NCBI GenBank assembly: GCA_021803465.1
Contig: JAJZLL010000038.1
Location: forward strand, 1-33,091
Length of the DNA stretch: 33,091 nt
Reading direction: 5' to 3'
Source of the DNA: a bacterium
Lineage (GTDB): Bacteria; Chloroflexota; Dormibacteria; Aeolococcales; Aeolococcaceae
In this document: positions 1 to 7,932 of the stretch, in pieces
Position numbering within the stretch: position 1 is the stretch's first letter
Layout: each line of letters starts with the position of its first letter
Program-made: the position numbers and the translations under genes
The notes under the pieces: generated by a model
What the model was told of the DNA's origin: nothing
Seen by the model: the letters and a program-made list of their open reading frames with translations, nothing else
Database searches by the model: none

Positions 1-2292
1 CGATCTCTCGCGCACCTTGCCGTTGATCTGCACTGCGACATGCACCTCCTGCTCCCTTGCGAGTTCTGGATCTGCCACTGGCCAGTGGGCGCGGTGGATT
101 GACTGGGTTTCGCCCAGAACATGCCAGAGCTCCTCCGTGCTGTAGGGAGCAAATGGGGCCAGAAGAACAAGCAGGGTGCGCGCATCATCGGGATGCACTT
201 CCTTCTCACGTGACAGCTCCCGCGTGAATTCCATAAGGAGCGCGATCGCTGTGTTGTACCTGAGGTTGCGCACTTCGCGGTCGACACGGTCGATGAGTCG
301 ATGCCTCCGTCTTGGCTGGTTCTGCGAATCGGACGCCTTCTCCCCAACACTGCCAATGACGCCGTAGACCCTGTCCAGGAAGCGTGTCATGCCCCGCATC
401 CCATCATCCCTCCAGTCCCCTCCATCAAGGAAAGGGCCAAGAAACATGAGGTACAGCCGAAAGGCATCTGCACCATGCTGGGCAACGAACTCATCAGGAT
501 TGACGACATTACCCTTGCTCTTTGAGATCTTCGCACCGTCCTTCACCAGGAGTCCGTGCGCACGGAATGTCGTGAACGGCTCTGGCGCAGGCACAAGGCC
601 CAGCCCATGAAGAGCACGCATGACGAACCGTGCATAGAGGAGATGCAGCACTGCATGCTCGTTCCCGCCTATGTACATCGTGACTGGCAGCCACTTCCAT
701 GTGATGTCATGGTCGAAGGCCCTGTCCTGGAATCCAGTCGACGGGTAGCGGAGAAAATACCAGGCGGAGTCGAGAAAATTGTCGCTCACGTCCGTCTCAC
801 GCTTCGCATCCATTCCGCATGTGGGGCATGGCACATGCACCCATTCCTCAACCTGCGCTAGAGGGGAACTTCCCGTACCCAGTGGACGGAACTCATCGAC
901 ATGGGGCAGCACCACAGGAAGCTCTTCCTCTGGCACGGGCACAGGTCCACATGAAGGACAGTGGATGATGGGAATTGGAGGTCCCCAATACCGCTGTCGG
1001 GAAATGAGCCAATCCCGGAGCCTGAACTGCACAGCCTTCCTTCCCAGGTGCTGTGCCTCAAGATCCGCTGTGATCCTCAACTTTGCCACTGGAGTTGCCA
1101 GTCCGTCGTACGGGCCACTGTTCACTGCAACGCCATCGTCCGTAAACGGTGCATCCGTGCCTGTTCCACCACCCACTACCCATCTGACAGGAATCGCGTG
1201 GGCGTGCGCGAACTGCCAGTCTCGCTCATCGTGCGCTGGGACAGCCATGATGACGCCTGTTCCATAGGCTCCAATAACGTATGGAGCTGCGAAAACGGGA
1301 ATCCGTTCACCATTGACTGGGTTGACTGCCAGTGTGCCAAGGGAGATCCCCTTCGTGAAATCCGGTTCGGCTGCGCCCACAGGCAGTCCCTGCTTCCAGG
1401 CAGTGACCTCTGCCTTCCGTTCAGGAGCGACGTAGTCCATGAGCTTTGGATGGTCGGCTCCCACAACCATGAAGGTCGCTCCATAGAGCGTGTCAGGACG
1501 TGTGGTGAAGACAGTGACTTCCGGTGCTGGGCAGCCCTCAAGAGTGAAAGTGACGTATGCACCCTCGCTCCTGCCTATCCAGTTGCGCTGGGCGATTTTG
1601 GTCTTCTCGGACCAGTCAAGAGCATCAAGTGCATCCAGAAGCTCCTGGGCATATGCAGTCGTCTTGAGAAACCACTGCTTGAGGAAGCGCTGCTCAACAA
1701 CTGAGCTGCACCGTTCGCACTGTCCACCAATGACCTGCTCATCCGCCAGCACTGTCAGACAGGAGGGGCACCATTTGACTGGTCCCTCGCGGTGTTCTGC
1801 AAGGCCGGCCCTGAACAGCTGGATGAAGAGCCACTGGGTCCACCGGTAGTATTCCGGATCTGTTGTGTTGACCTCATGTTCCCAGTCCACCATGAGACCA
1901 AGCTTCTTGAGCTGCTCCTCACGGAAGTAACGGACATTCTCCTCTGTAAGCTCTGCAGGATGCCTCCCAACCTTGATCGCATAGTTCTCACTGTGGATAC
2001 CAAACGCGTCAAAACCCATGGGCTCAAAGACATCATCGCCAAGCAGCCGGTGGTATCGCCCATAGATGTCCGCTCCACAGAACGCGTAGGCATTGCCCAC
2101 ATGCAGCTTCTCCGCTGAGGGATATGGGAACATCATGAGGTTGTAGAAGGGCCGTTCAGCATGCGCCAAGTCCACAGCATCAAGCCGTTCCTCTTCCCAC
2201 TTCTTCCGCCACTTTGCATCGATTGCAGCGTAGTCGCGCCGTCCTTCGGGCGCAGCCTCCTGCCCCACCACCTGCGGAATCGGTTGTTCCAT
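1..2292 (-). CDS. leuS: leucyl-tRNA synthetase, 3' end cut by window edge
   Basis: Charges tRNA-Leu with leucine in the cytoplasm. The 764 codons in the window form one open frame. The class I HIGH signature is HVGN (residues 64-67) within MMFPYPSAEKLHVGNAYAF. The CP1 editing domain carries the TTRPDTLYG motif. Two CPxCG pairs (CPSCG, CPTCG) suggest a zinc ribbon. The KMSKS loop is KISKSKGN (588-595, bases 517-531 for KISKS). The last visible residues, VAVQINGKVRERS, belong to the C-terminal domain, so only about 50 residues are missing. The start is the ATG at 2292; its ribosome site is weak. The gene is divergent from the iron-permease-like gene. The FPYPSAEKLHVGN start motif and SENYAIKVG segment resemble LeuRS of Patescibacteria and Chloroflexota from memory. 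Identification is secure; the lineage inference is not. Confidence 0.96.
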   Translation of the reverse strand, partial: MEQPIPQVVGQEAAPEGRRDYAAIDAKWRKKWEEERLDAVDLAHAERPFYNLMMFPYPSAEKLHVGNAYAFCGADIYGRYHRLLGDDVFEPMGFDAFGIHSENYAIKVGRHPAELTEENVRYFREEQLKKLGLMVDWEHEVNTTDPEYYRWTQWLFIQLFRAGLAEHREGPVKWCPSCLTVLADEQVIGGQCERCSSVVEQRFLKQWFLKTTAYAQELLDALDALDWSEKTKIAQRNWIGRSEGAYVTFTLEGCPAPEVTVFTTRPDTLYGATFMVVGADHPKLMDYVAPERKAEVTAWKQGLPVGAAEPDFTKGISLGTLAVNPVNGERIPVFAAPYVIGAYGTGVIMAVPAHDERDWQFAHAHAIPVRWVVGGGTGTDAPFTDDGVAVNSGPYDGLATPVAKLRITADLEAQHLGRKAVQFRLRDWLISRQRYWGPPIPIIHCPSCGPVPVPEEELPVVLPHVDEFRPLGTGSSPLAQVEEWVHVPCPTCGMDAKRETDVSDNFLDSAWYFLRYPSTGFQDRAFDHDITWKWLPVTMYIGGNEHAVLHLLYARFVMRALHGLGLVPAPEPFTTFRAHGLLVKDGAKISKSKGNVVNPDEFVAQHGADAFRLYLMFLGPFLDGGDWRDDGMRGMTRFLDRVYGVIGSVGEKASDSQNQPRRRHRLIDRVDREVRNLRYNTAIALLMEFTRELSREKEVHPDDARTLLVLLAPFAPYSTEELWHVLGETQSIHRAHWPVADPELAREQEVHVAVQINGKVRERS

Positions 2293-2501
2293 GCCTTATC
2301 TACCCTCAGACCTAAGTTGCTCTGGTCTTCATTGTGGCATGGCACCTTGCCGTACCGCATAAGCCATGGCCTGCCCCTTCCACTCACAGCAGCAGACTGT
2401 ATGGTCTTCCGCGATGCATTATCAGCATTCGTACGGTATCATTCGCTGTGCAGCCTGCAGCAGCTCAGGCCTTCCACCATCGCCAACCCCTGGAGTCCCG
2501 C

Positions 2502-2969
2502 ATGAACACCATTGCACCACCAGCACCCGCAGCTGAAGCCACCAACGACCAGGAGCGGATATCCCTCTTCCAGCGTATTGCCGACAAGGTGAGCTATGGC
2601 ATGGGCACACCGACAAACATCATCATCTGGATACTCGCTGTAGGAACCTGGATTGCGCTTGGTCCGTATTTCGCAACGCACAGTTTTCTTCCAGGCTGGT
2701 TCACCTCGAACGGTTTCAACTTCCCCCTCAACACCGTCACTACGATCGCTGAACTATACATCGGATTCCTTGTTGGAGCATCCTCAAACCGTTCAGAGAG
2801 GAATCTTGAGCGAACACTTGCGAAGATAAGCGCCCAGGAAGACCAGATTGACGATGTGGAAGTGAAACTCTCCAAAGCGCTTGCACAGAACACTGAGCTC
2901 ACCCAGGAGATCCACCACCTCACCACCATCATCCACTCGCTCATGACGGAGCGGCAGTCCAGCAGTTAG
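2502..2969 (+). CDS. low-affinity iron permease-like small membrane protein
   Basis: A 155-residue protein with two predicted transmembrane segments, about residues 40-62 (IIIWILAVGTWIALGPYF) and 77-100 (NTVTTIAELYIGFLVGA), followed by the pattern SSNRSERNLERTLAKI and a heptad-like, probably coiled-coil tail. This layout (two helices, a loop ending in a polar N-rich turn, then a charged amphipathic helix) matches the low-affinity Fe/Cu permease family (PF04120), whose members often read TTTIITFLMVFLIQNTQNRD at the same place. The actual transport role of that family is poorly established, so iron transport is inferred from homology only. The ATG at 2502 is chosen over an upstream in-frame ATG because GGAG lies 7 bases before it. 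Divergent from leuS, convergent with the VOC gene. Confidence 0.75.
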   Translation: MNTIAPPAPAAEATNDQERISLFQRIADKVSYGMGTPTNIIIWILAVGTWIALGPYFATHSFLPGWFTSNGFNFPLNTVTTIAELYIGFLVGASSNRSERNLERTLAKISAQEDQIDDVEVKLSKALAQNTELTQEIHHLTTIIHSLMTERQSSS

Positions 2970-3044
2970 TCCAATGCCCAGTGCAGTGCAGGATTTCACC
3001 CCCCACTGAACGGCAACAGCACAGTCTGACTTCGCGCTTCCAGT

Positions 3045-3410
3045 TCACTCACTCCGGGGCAACGGCTCGATAAGGCCAAAAACATTGCCCTCGGTATCCC
3101 TGCAGTAGGCAGTGCTGCCGATGCCGGGTACTGTCTGTGGATCTTCAGCAATCTCCCCGCCAGCAGCCTTCACCTGTTCCATCATGTCCGTGAGACTGTC
3201 CACTGAGATCCAGAGTATTGCAGGCTGCGCATTGTACGTCTTTGGCATGATTGCTCCATCGATGCCCATGGAAGCTTCTCCTGTCCGAGCGAGCAAATAC
3301 TCCATTCCTTCCATGCCGCTATCGTCGATGTTCCAGCCAAATATGGAATAGAACTTCCGTGCACGAGCCGTGTCGCCAGCCGTGATCTCGAAATGCACTA
3401 CGCGGCCCAT
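3045..3410 (-). CDS. VOC (glyoxalase/dioxygenase-fold) family protein
   Basis: A 121-residue single-domain protein. The start MGRVVHFEITAGDTARARKFY, then SIFGWNID, is the classic first half of a vicinal-oxygen-chelate fold (H7 and E9 as candidate metal ligands). The second half has ILWISVDSLTDMMEQVKAAGGEI and ends in DTEGNVFGLIEP, the usual closing strand with a glutamate ligand. VOC proteins bind a divalent metal and act as glyoxalases, dioxygenases or resistance proteins; nothing visible fixes the substrate. The start at 3410 has a strong ribosome site (GGAGGGA, 6 bases upstream) and removes a 78-residue non-homologous extension. It lies 83 bases downstream of the phosphatase gene on the same strand and may be co-transcribed with it. 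Confidence 0.85.
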   Translation of the reverse strand: MGRVVHFEITAGDTARARKFYSIFGWNIDDSGMEGMEYLLARTGEASMGIDGAIMPKTYNAQPAILWISVDSLTDMMEQVKAAGGEIAEDPQTVPGIGSTAYCRDTEGNVFGLIEPLPRSE

Positions 3411-3493
3411 TGATTGTCCCTCCGTTCGCGAACAGGTTTGCATGGCCAGTGTACAGTGTGCCTGCATGGAAAGATCCCAGTTGGCAACGCTTG

Positions 3494-4351
3494 CTAGAGG
3501 CTTTTCTCTCCAGAAGGATGCTCCCACGGGAATTTGGGAAACGGATCGGAGAAGCGGTCCTTGATGTAGGGGGCATGTGCCTGCACGGAGCGCACTGTCA
3601 TCTCTGGATACCGGAATGCTGACAGCCTGTGCCCGAACATGCACCCCGAGTCGACATTCACCACATGCCCTGTATGCACCACCTTGCCTACAGCTTCATG
3701 GCCATGCACCTGAAGGGGACCCTTGTACTGTGGAGCCCAGCCAACCCAATGATCTCCCTTGGCATACGGCCTACCTGATGGCGGCAATCTCAGGGATCTC
3801 TGTTTGGCTTCACTGCCTGTCTCTGCAAGAAACTTCTCTGGTACTCCAGCATGGGTGATGACAAGCTTTCCCCCATCGAGAAACAGTTGGTGTGGCAGTC
3901 CTTCCATGAAGGCGACCAACGCTGCCTTGAGTCCTGCCGGAGCAAGACTGAGAGCCTGCATGGTGCGTCTGCGATACCACGGATGCCTTCCCGCATCCGT
4001 CGAAGAGAGTGCCTCCAGCAACTCATCCTCATGGTTGCCCCGAATGGCGACTGCAGTGCCTTCCCTCACGTTGTTCATGGCAAAGGTTAGCGCGCCAAGG
4101 GAGTCTGGACCAAGATCAATGAGGTCTCCCACGAAGACGAGCATTCTTCCCTTGGGATGATGGACAACGCCCTGTTCATCCAGCCTGTACCCCAGCCGCT
4201 GCACGAGTTCCAAAAGCTCGTCTAGACATCCCTGAACGTCTCCTATGATGTCAAAGGGGCCATGCAGGGATCTCAGGTCATACTCTCTGGGAACAGTGCC
4301 TTCCCACGCAGTGAGTGGTCGCACAATGGGTTCACGGTGTGGGTCAGTCAT
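3494..4351 (-). CDS. stand-alone Pnkp-phosphatase-like PPP metallophosphoesterase
   Basis: A 285-residue calcineurin-fold phosphoesterase. Motifs in order: FDIIGDVQGCLDELLELV (D38, Q40), VFVGDLIDLGPDS (D76), AIRGNHEDE (N106, H107), VITHAGVP, LQVHGHEAVG, and VNVDSGCMFGHRLSAFRYPE. The last block is highly reminiscent of the phosphatase domain of bacterial polynucleotide kinase-phosphatase (Pnkp: IDTGCVFGGRLTALRYPE), which removes 2',3'-cyclic or 3' phosphates in RNA repair. Here the domain stands alone with no kinase or ligase part. Two usual residues differ: GDxHG reads GDVQG and GDxxDRGP reads GDLIDLGP. The His-to-Gln change also occurs in ApaH-type enzymes that hydrolyse Ap4A, so a nucleotide hydrolase (ApaH/PrpE-like) is the main alternative. 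The start at 4351 is uncertain because the ribosome site is weak and close. Confidence 0.82.
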   Translation of the reverse strand: MTDPHREPIVRPLTAWEGTVPREYDLRSLHGPFDIIGDVQGCLDELLELVQRLGYRLDEQGVVHHPKGRMLVFVGDLIDLGPDSLGALTFAMNNVREGTAVAIRGNHEDELLEALSSTDAGRHPWYRRRTMQALSLAPAGLKAALVAFMEGLPHQLFLDGGKLVITHAGVPEKFLAETGSEAKQRSLRLPPSGRPYAKGDHWVGWAPQYKGPLQVHGHEAVGKVVHTGHVVNVDSGCMFGHRLSAFRYPEMTVRSVQAHAPYIKDRFSDPFPKFPWEHPSGEKSL

Positions 4352-4441
4352 GCTCCAAGCGTACCGGAGTGTGTTGGGGAAGCAGGTGACGAACTCTTGA
4401 AACTGCTGCTACAGCACCCGTGGCTCATTACACGCTGATGT

Positions 4442-4469
4442 TCGACATCGTGAACTGAGTCGCTACAAT
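4442..4469 (+). promoter_or_regulatory. sigma-70-like promoter of the tRNA-Thr gene
   Basis: TCGACA (4442-4447, five of six matches to TTGACA) and TACAAT (4464-4469, five of six to TATAAT) are separated by 16 bases. The predicted transcription start near 4476 lies about 12 bases before the mature tRNA 5' end, as expected for a short 5' leader removed by RNase P. Read from sequence only. Confidence 0.6.
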
Positions 4470-4488
4470 GACTGAAGGGTCCTAGCGG

Positions 4489-4564
4489 GCCGACGTAGCT
4501 CAGTTGGTAGAGCAGCGGTTTCGTAAACCGCTGGTCGGAGGTTCGAGTCCTCTCGTCGGCTCCA
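4489..4564 (+). tRNA. tRNA-Thr, anticodon CGT
   Basis: A complete 76-base cloverleaf. The acceptor stem GCCGACG pairs with CGTCGGC, the D-arm is GTAGCTCAGTTGGTAGAGC, and the anticodon stem GCGGT/ACCGC carries loop TTCGTAA. The anticodon CGT at 4522-4524 reads ACG (Thr). The T-arm contains GGTTCGAGTCC. The 3' CCA is encoded (4562-4564) after discriminator T. It has its own promoter just upstream and no clear terminator after it. The AT-richer, gene-poor stretch begins immediately downstream. Confidence 0.97.
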
Positions 4565-4692
4565 CTGTGATGAACTCAATTCCAACCGTACTGCTGTACG
4601 CAAACGTGTCACATTCAGATGGGATGACGTGTTTTCAAGCGTGTACGCCATTGTCTCTCAGTTGTCCGCATATCTCAAGTATATTTTCGAAC

Positions 4693-5409
4693 ATGAGAAC
4701 GATGAACTCCTCGGAAGTTGCACAAGCCATCCAAGATGGATCTTCACGTCTTCCTGTAATTTTTGACATGGGAGGTGTTCTCCTCCGTGGTGGAACGATG
4801 TGCGCTGGGGACGAAAGTGGAATATTCAACAAGCTTTCAGCCCTTGGGGGTCCACCAAGGAGATCAGCAAGGTCGGTGTGGCATCAGGTGATGCAAGCAA
4901 CTGAAACAGGTGCAATGCCCGAAGCATATGCGTGGGAACAACTAGCAGCAAATTCCTCTCGACTTGGGGCATCGGAAATTCGCTCTCTCATAATGGATGA
5001 TGTCTATCCTGTACCAGCGGCCATAGAATTGCTCCGCAAGGTAAAGGAATCCGGTCACACCACTGCAATAGCATCGAATCATTATGAAAGCTGGATGGCG
5101 CATTGGATTCGCAAGTACCCTGAAATGTTCACACTGGTTGATCATGTGTACTTTTCGCAGAATATTGGGCATCGCAAACCCAGTGAAGAATTCTTTAAAT
5201 CGGTACTGAAAAGTTTGAACGTTAAAAGAGGTTGGTTTATCGATGATCGCAGGGAGAACTGTGTTGCTGCAGCACAATGTGGACTGACTGCGGTGTATTT
5301 CCAGGATGATAGACACTGCGAAATCATCAGTCCCCTTGATGTGAGACGCATGACAAAAGCTTCTTCGAGCAGTCAGCTACACCATTCACGCCAGGAACGT
5401 TCGCTTTAG
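4693..5409 (+). CDS. HAD-superfamily phosphatase, YihX-like
   Basis: A 238-residue haloacid-dehalogenase-fold hydrolase. Motif I is VIFDMGGVLL (nucleophile D25), where the second Asp of DxD is Gly, as in the YihX/epoxide-hydrolase-N-terminal group (FDxGxV). Motif II is TTAIASNHYESW, motif III is GHRKPSEEFF, and motif IV is GWFIDDRRENCVAA (DD). A helical cap lies between motifs I and II. YihX dephosphorylates alpha-glucose-1-phosphate; the substrate here is unknown. The start is not settled: ATG at 4693 and 4702 both lack a good ribosome site, and the frame stays open upstream into the tRNA. Base composition is clearly AT-richer than in neighbouring genes, which fits recent acquisition. The family call is solid. 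Confidence 0.82.
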   Translation: MRTMNSSEVAQAIQDGSSRLPVIFDMGGVLLRGGTMCAGDESGIFNKLSALGGPPRRSARSVWHQVMQATETGAMPEAYAWEQLAANSSRLGASEIRSLIMDDVYPVPAAIELLRKVKESGHTTAIASNHYESWMAHWIRKYPEMFTLVDHVYFSQNIGHRKPSEEFFKSVLKSLNVKRGWFIDDRRENCVAAAQCGLTAVYFQDDRHCEIISPLDVRRMTKASSSSQLHHSRQERSL

Positions 5410-5831
5410 GTTCCAGCACTGCGTATCACATGCACTACAGAATCACCTACTGACATGTGCGAGCACCAGCAGTGGTGATTGCTAGACGTGGCTCCTACTG
5501 CTCCAGAGTGTTGACTGAAGAGGCAGATGCAGAATTTGACCACGGTATTGGGGCCAAAATGCATCGCAGGTACAAGTGTCCTCCTTCAAATACCAAACTC
5601 GACTACGGCATGCCCCCTGTCATCACCTATTCGAGGAAACAGCAGCTGCAACGACTGCAGGAGTTCGCAAGGCGCATGGAATCTGGCACTTCAAGGAGCA
5701 CAACGTGGCACATGATGTAGCAACGCATTTTACGGACCAAATGCAAGCAATGGAATTCTCACAGTCCCACAATCAGATATCCATGTAGGATGTAGCGGGC
5801 GGAGCAGAAATACCAACCGGAGGAACCGGAC
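5410..5831. other. gap with no convincing gene; possible gene remnant
   Basis: No reading frame here has both a good start and family resemblance. The best plus-strand stretch (about 5457-5720, GTG start, no ribosome site) would end in QQLQRLQEFARRMES, which is helix-like. A second frame (to 5788) continues with plausible protein composition, so a frameshifted remnant of a small gene is possible. I found no terminator-like hairpin and no tRNA fragment. Confidence 0.3.
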
Positions 5832-6026
5832 ATGACTGTCGAATCGAGCAGAGAAAGCCTTGTTCTCGCTAGTATGGAGTTGCACGGTGAGTCACGCGAG
5901 GAAGCAGAACTGAACGTGGACCACTACCTGGGTTTGCGACATGGCCATGGCGGAGAGGCCACTATTGGGTATTGGAAGAGTCGTGCTGCGCGCGAAACGT
6001 CTCAACAGCAGAAGCAATCTGAATAA
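5832..6026 (+). CDS. small hypothetical protein (64 aa)
   Basis: A 64-residue, polar, acidic-then-basic protein with no recognised domain: an N-terminal helix-like part (ESREEAELNVDHYLGL), then a His/Gly-rich turn (RHGHGGEA) and a basic Gln-rich tail. The main support is its ribosome site, CGGAGGAA at 5818-5825, 6-7 bases before the ATG. Its last 65 bases overlap the convergent gene on the minus strand, so one of the two may be spurious or the pair may interfere. No function can be assigned. Confidence 0.42.
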   Translation: MTVESSRESLVLASMELHGESREEAELNVDHYLGLRHGHGGEATIGYWKSRAARETSQQQKQSE

Positions 6027-6240
6027 TCTGGTCCGCAGTGAGTTTCATGTCCATCTGAGCTGCTGCGATATCGTCCCATGAGTCTGTGACAGGCTTCAGG
6101 TCCATTGACTCCCAATCATCAGGAGAGTCGGAGTAGTGTGGTCTTCGCGTGTAGGAAAACGAGCAAAGGAACTTAAGGAGCTCGTCAAAAGACATGTCTC
6201 CTGCAACGTATTTGTCGATAGCGCTTGCAATCTGTCCCAT
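5962..6240 (-). CDS. hypothetical acidic small protein (92 aa)
   Basis: A 92-residue acidic, probably soluble and largely helical protein. Segments such as IDKYVAGDMSFDELLKFLCSF, DSPDDWESMDL and LTADQIIQIASAVETF look like genuine amphipathic helices. Composition (D/E/S-rich, few Arg, no low-complexity) is protein-like rather than random. The layout recalls small uncharacterised actinobacterial proteins with a YVAGEISFDELV-type repeat, but that is from memory and unverified. The ribosome site before the ATG at 6240 is weak. It converges on, and overlaps by 65 bases, the 64-residue ORF. Function unknown. Confidence 0.55.
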   Translation of the reverse strand: MGQIASAIDKYVAGDMSFDELLKFLCSFSYTRRPHYSDSPDDWESMDLKPVTDSWDDIAAAQMDMKLTADQIIQIASAVETFRAQHDSSNTQ

Positions 6241-6547
6241 TTGATGATTTTACCCAGCTGAGGAATTCATGGGAATTGTATCTCGCCCAGGGTGTGGCTT
6301 CTGTAACGCAAACCAAGCTAACACAGCTGTACTGAGACGTGAATCTCCACAGAATTCTCCGGTATGAGCCATCACCACCAATGAATTATCGCTGAACGAA
6401 CCCACCACTCTGGACGAGGATTCCCACATGGATCATTGGACAAGAATCAGACATGCTCACTGTGGTGGTGACGAGCTGTTCGTTGCTCTTTGCCTCGCGT
6501 CAAGAGGGAAGTAGTACGAGTACTGGAAGCTTGCACCCACAGTTCAA
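6241..6547. other. intergenic stretch without recognisable features
   Basis: About 300 bases with no frame showing protein-like composition, no tRNA-like fold and no strong inverted repeat. It should contain the promoter of the acidic small protein reading left, but no good -35/-10 pair is apparent. A plus-strand frame entering from 6453 looks like noise. Confidence 0.3.
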
Positions 6548-6709
6548 TCAGAACAGATTGAACTTCGATCTCACGGTTCCTGGCAGACAAAACAGCACAC
6601 CGACAAAGACCAGATGCCGAATGCTACGCCTTCCCCACTGGGACGAGGCAATCCCAAGCATGCACACTCCAAGTGCACGCAGAGACTTCGGGATGCCACT
6701 CTCTCCCAT
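6548..6709 (-). CDS. putative small membrane protein (53 aa)
   Basis: A 53-residue frame that begins MGESGIPKSLRALGVCMLG and ends in VLFCLPGTVRSKFNLF. It has two short hydrophobic segments (about 11-22 and 33-44) separated by a basic loop (QWGRRSIRH), a hairpin topology common in uncharacterised small membrane proteins. The start at 6709 is supported by AGGAG 4-5 bases upstream. It lies about 110 bases downstream of the three-helix membrane protein on the same strand, so it could be the last gene of the oxidase-linked transcript. No homologous family recognised; it could be a chance ORF. Confidence 0.4.
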   Translation of the reverse strand: MGESGIPKSLRALGVCMLGIASSQWGRRSIRHLVFVGVLFCLPGTVRSKFNLF

Positions 6710-6818
6710 GGCACTCCTGAGCTCGCTGTCAACGGAACCGGAAAGCACTGGACCTTCCATGCATTACGAGTGCTGCCGTTATGAGTCACGCCATAATGAG
6801 CGATTCGCTGGTTCAGCG

Positions 6819-7259
6819 TTAGGGCACTTGACCAAACCCTGACATCAGATTCTTGAGGCTGGCAAAACCCTGCGACTGTGCCCAAAGCAGTGTCCCAGCA
6901 ACAAGGAGAAACGCAAAGGCAAATGCATACATTGAGTTGTCGCCAAGACTCGCATGAATCTTGCCCCCCACAAACTCGTCCTCCTTCAACTTGTTGGCCA
7001 CAGCATGGCCATAGACAAGCCCCATAGCCATAAGGAGCGAAAGCACACCAAGGAACAATGTTGAGTCAAGGAGTGATGCCACGTAGTTGAGGCCCAGTGG
7101 CTTGCCACGGAGGGCGGACGCAAGCCCGCCAGATGCTGCACCTCCCTGGGAGGGGGTAAGGACTTCGTTCACGACACTTCCAGTGATCAAAGACACCAAG
7201 ACAGTGAGGATTATGGCAATCACGTGAAGTCGAGTGGGTTTTTGCAGACGCAGTTTCAT
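6819..7259 (-). CDS. unknown three-helix membrane protein next to cyo operon
   Basis: A 146-residue protein with three predicted transmembrane segments at about 12-32 (VIAIILTVLVSLITGSVV), 64-86 (STLFLGVLSLLMAMGLVYGHAV) and 109-127 (MYAFAFAFLLVAGTLLW). The loop between the first two is Gly/Ala/Ser-rich and the second loop is charged (NKLKEDEFVGGK). The start at 7259 has a strong GGGAGGGAG ribosome site. It sits 295 bases downstream of cyoD on the same strand, in the place where cyoE (haem O synthase) often lies, but it is far too short and lacks the prenyltransferase motifs. Not recognised; a link to the oxidase is inferred from position only. Confidence 0.7.
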   Translation of the reverse strand: MKLRLQKPTRLHVIAIILTVLVSLITGSVVNEVLTPSQGGAASGGLASALRGKPLGLNYVASLLDSTLFLGVLSLLMAMGLVYGHAVANKLKEDEFVGGKIHASLGDNSMYAFAFAFLLVAGTLLWAQSQGFASLKNLMSGFGQVP

Positions 7260-7554
7260 GAGCTCCCTCCCACTCCTTCTTCAGAAGGGACGCATTCGCA
7301 GTCGTCCCAGTTGCTGCATGGGGTCAAACACTCACAATATACATCTCCAAGAGAAGATGTGGGGATGGCCCATCTTGGCATGCATCGTCTCCTGTTCTCC
7401 ACCCGGCCAGTAGTGCATTGTGCATGGACGACTGCAGCAATGCACGCTCGCACATTGGACAGGTCCTCAACGCGGCATCCCCTCACAGGACAGTCCCATC
7501 CACCTCACTGGATAGTCAGTCACAGGGCACGTGGTCAAGCCATGCGAAAGTGTC

Positions 7555-7932
7555 TCATATTCCCGATTGTGAGCGCATGTACTGTTCCTGCATGTGAATT
7601 GACATCCGCACATTGAGGCTGTGCATGATCCACAGTGAGCCAGCCACAAAAATGAAGACGATGAGGCACATCGCGAGAAACACAGCAAGCTTCCACCGCG
7701 GTTGCTCCTCATCCCGCATGTGAAGAAAGTAGATGAGCTGCGCAACAAACTGCACAAGAGCAATGGCGCAGATGGAGAGTCCAAGCGCCAGTCCACTGAA
7801 TGCCCTGCTCAGGACAAGAAGGAACGCAGCTGCTGTGCAGATGATGGAGATGCCGAGCCCAGCAAGATAGCTTGAGAGCTTGACATGGCCAAGAATCGCA
7901 CTCATTTCCTCGTCGGGTGTGTAGGTTGCCAT
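7555..7932 (-). CDS. cyoD: cytochrome bo3 quinol oxidase subunit IV
   Basis: A 125-residue small integral subunit of the bo3 oxidase, thought to help assemble the CuB site in the E. coli enzyme. Three membrane segments match CyoD: residues about 20-42 (YLAGLGISIICTAAAFLLVL), 48-70 (LALGLSICAIALVQFVAQLIYFLHM) and 82-105 (AVFLAMCLIVFIFVAGSLWIM). The family-typical run VQ..(V/A)..(I/C)YFLHM and GSLWIMHSLN is clear. Its ATG overlaps the cyoC stop by one base (TGATG), so translation is probably coupled. No obvious terminator follows in the 295 bases before the next gene. Confidence 0.93.
   Translation of the reverse strand: MATYTPDEEMSAILGHVKLSSYLAGLGISIICTAAAFLLVLSRAFSGLALGLSICAIALVQFVAQLIYFLHMRDEEQPRWKLAVFLAMCLIVFIFVAGSLWIMHSLNVRMSIHMQEQYMRSQSGI

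Noticed and set aside
961-1704. 247-codon plus-strand frame
   Set aside because: It is antisense to leuS, where motifs and continuous frame are certain.
4565-6818. Prophage or integrative element at tRNA-Thr
   Set aside because: No integrase, no duplicated tRNA 3' end and no phage genes; kept only as a possible islet.
6453-6842. 129-codon plus-strand frame
   Set aside because: No ribosome site, random composition, and overlap with the better-supported minus-strand small protein and membrane protein.
7224-7616. 130-codon plus-strand frame between cyoD and the membrane protein
   Set aside because: Cys/His/Ser-rich random composition; overlaps the start of one real gene and the end of another.
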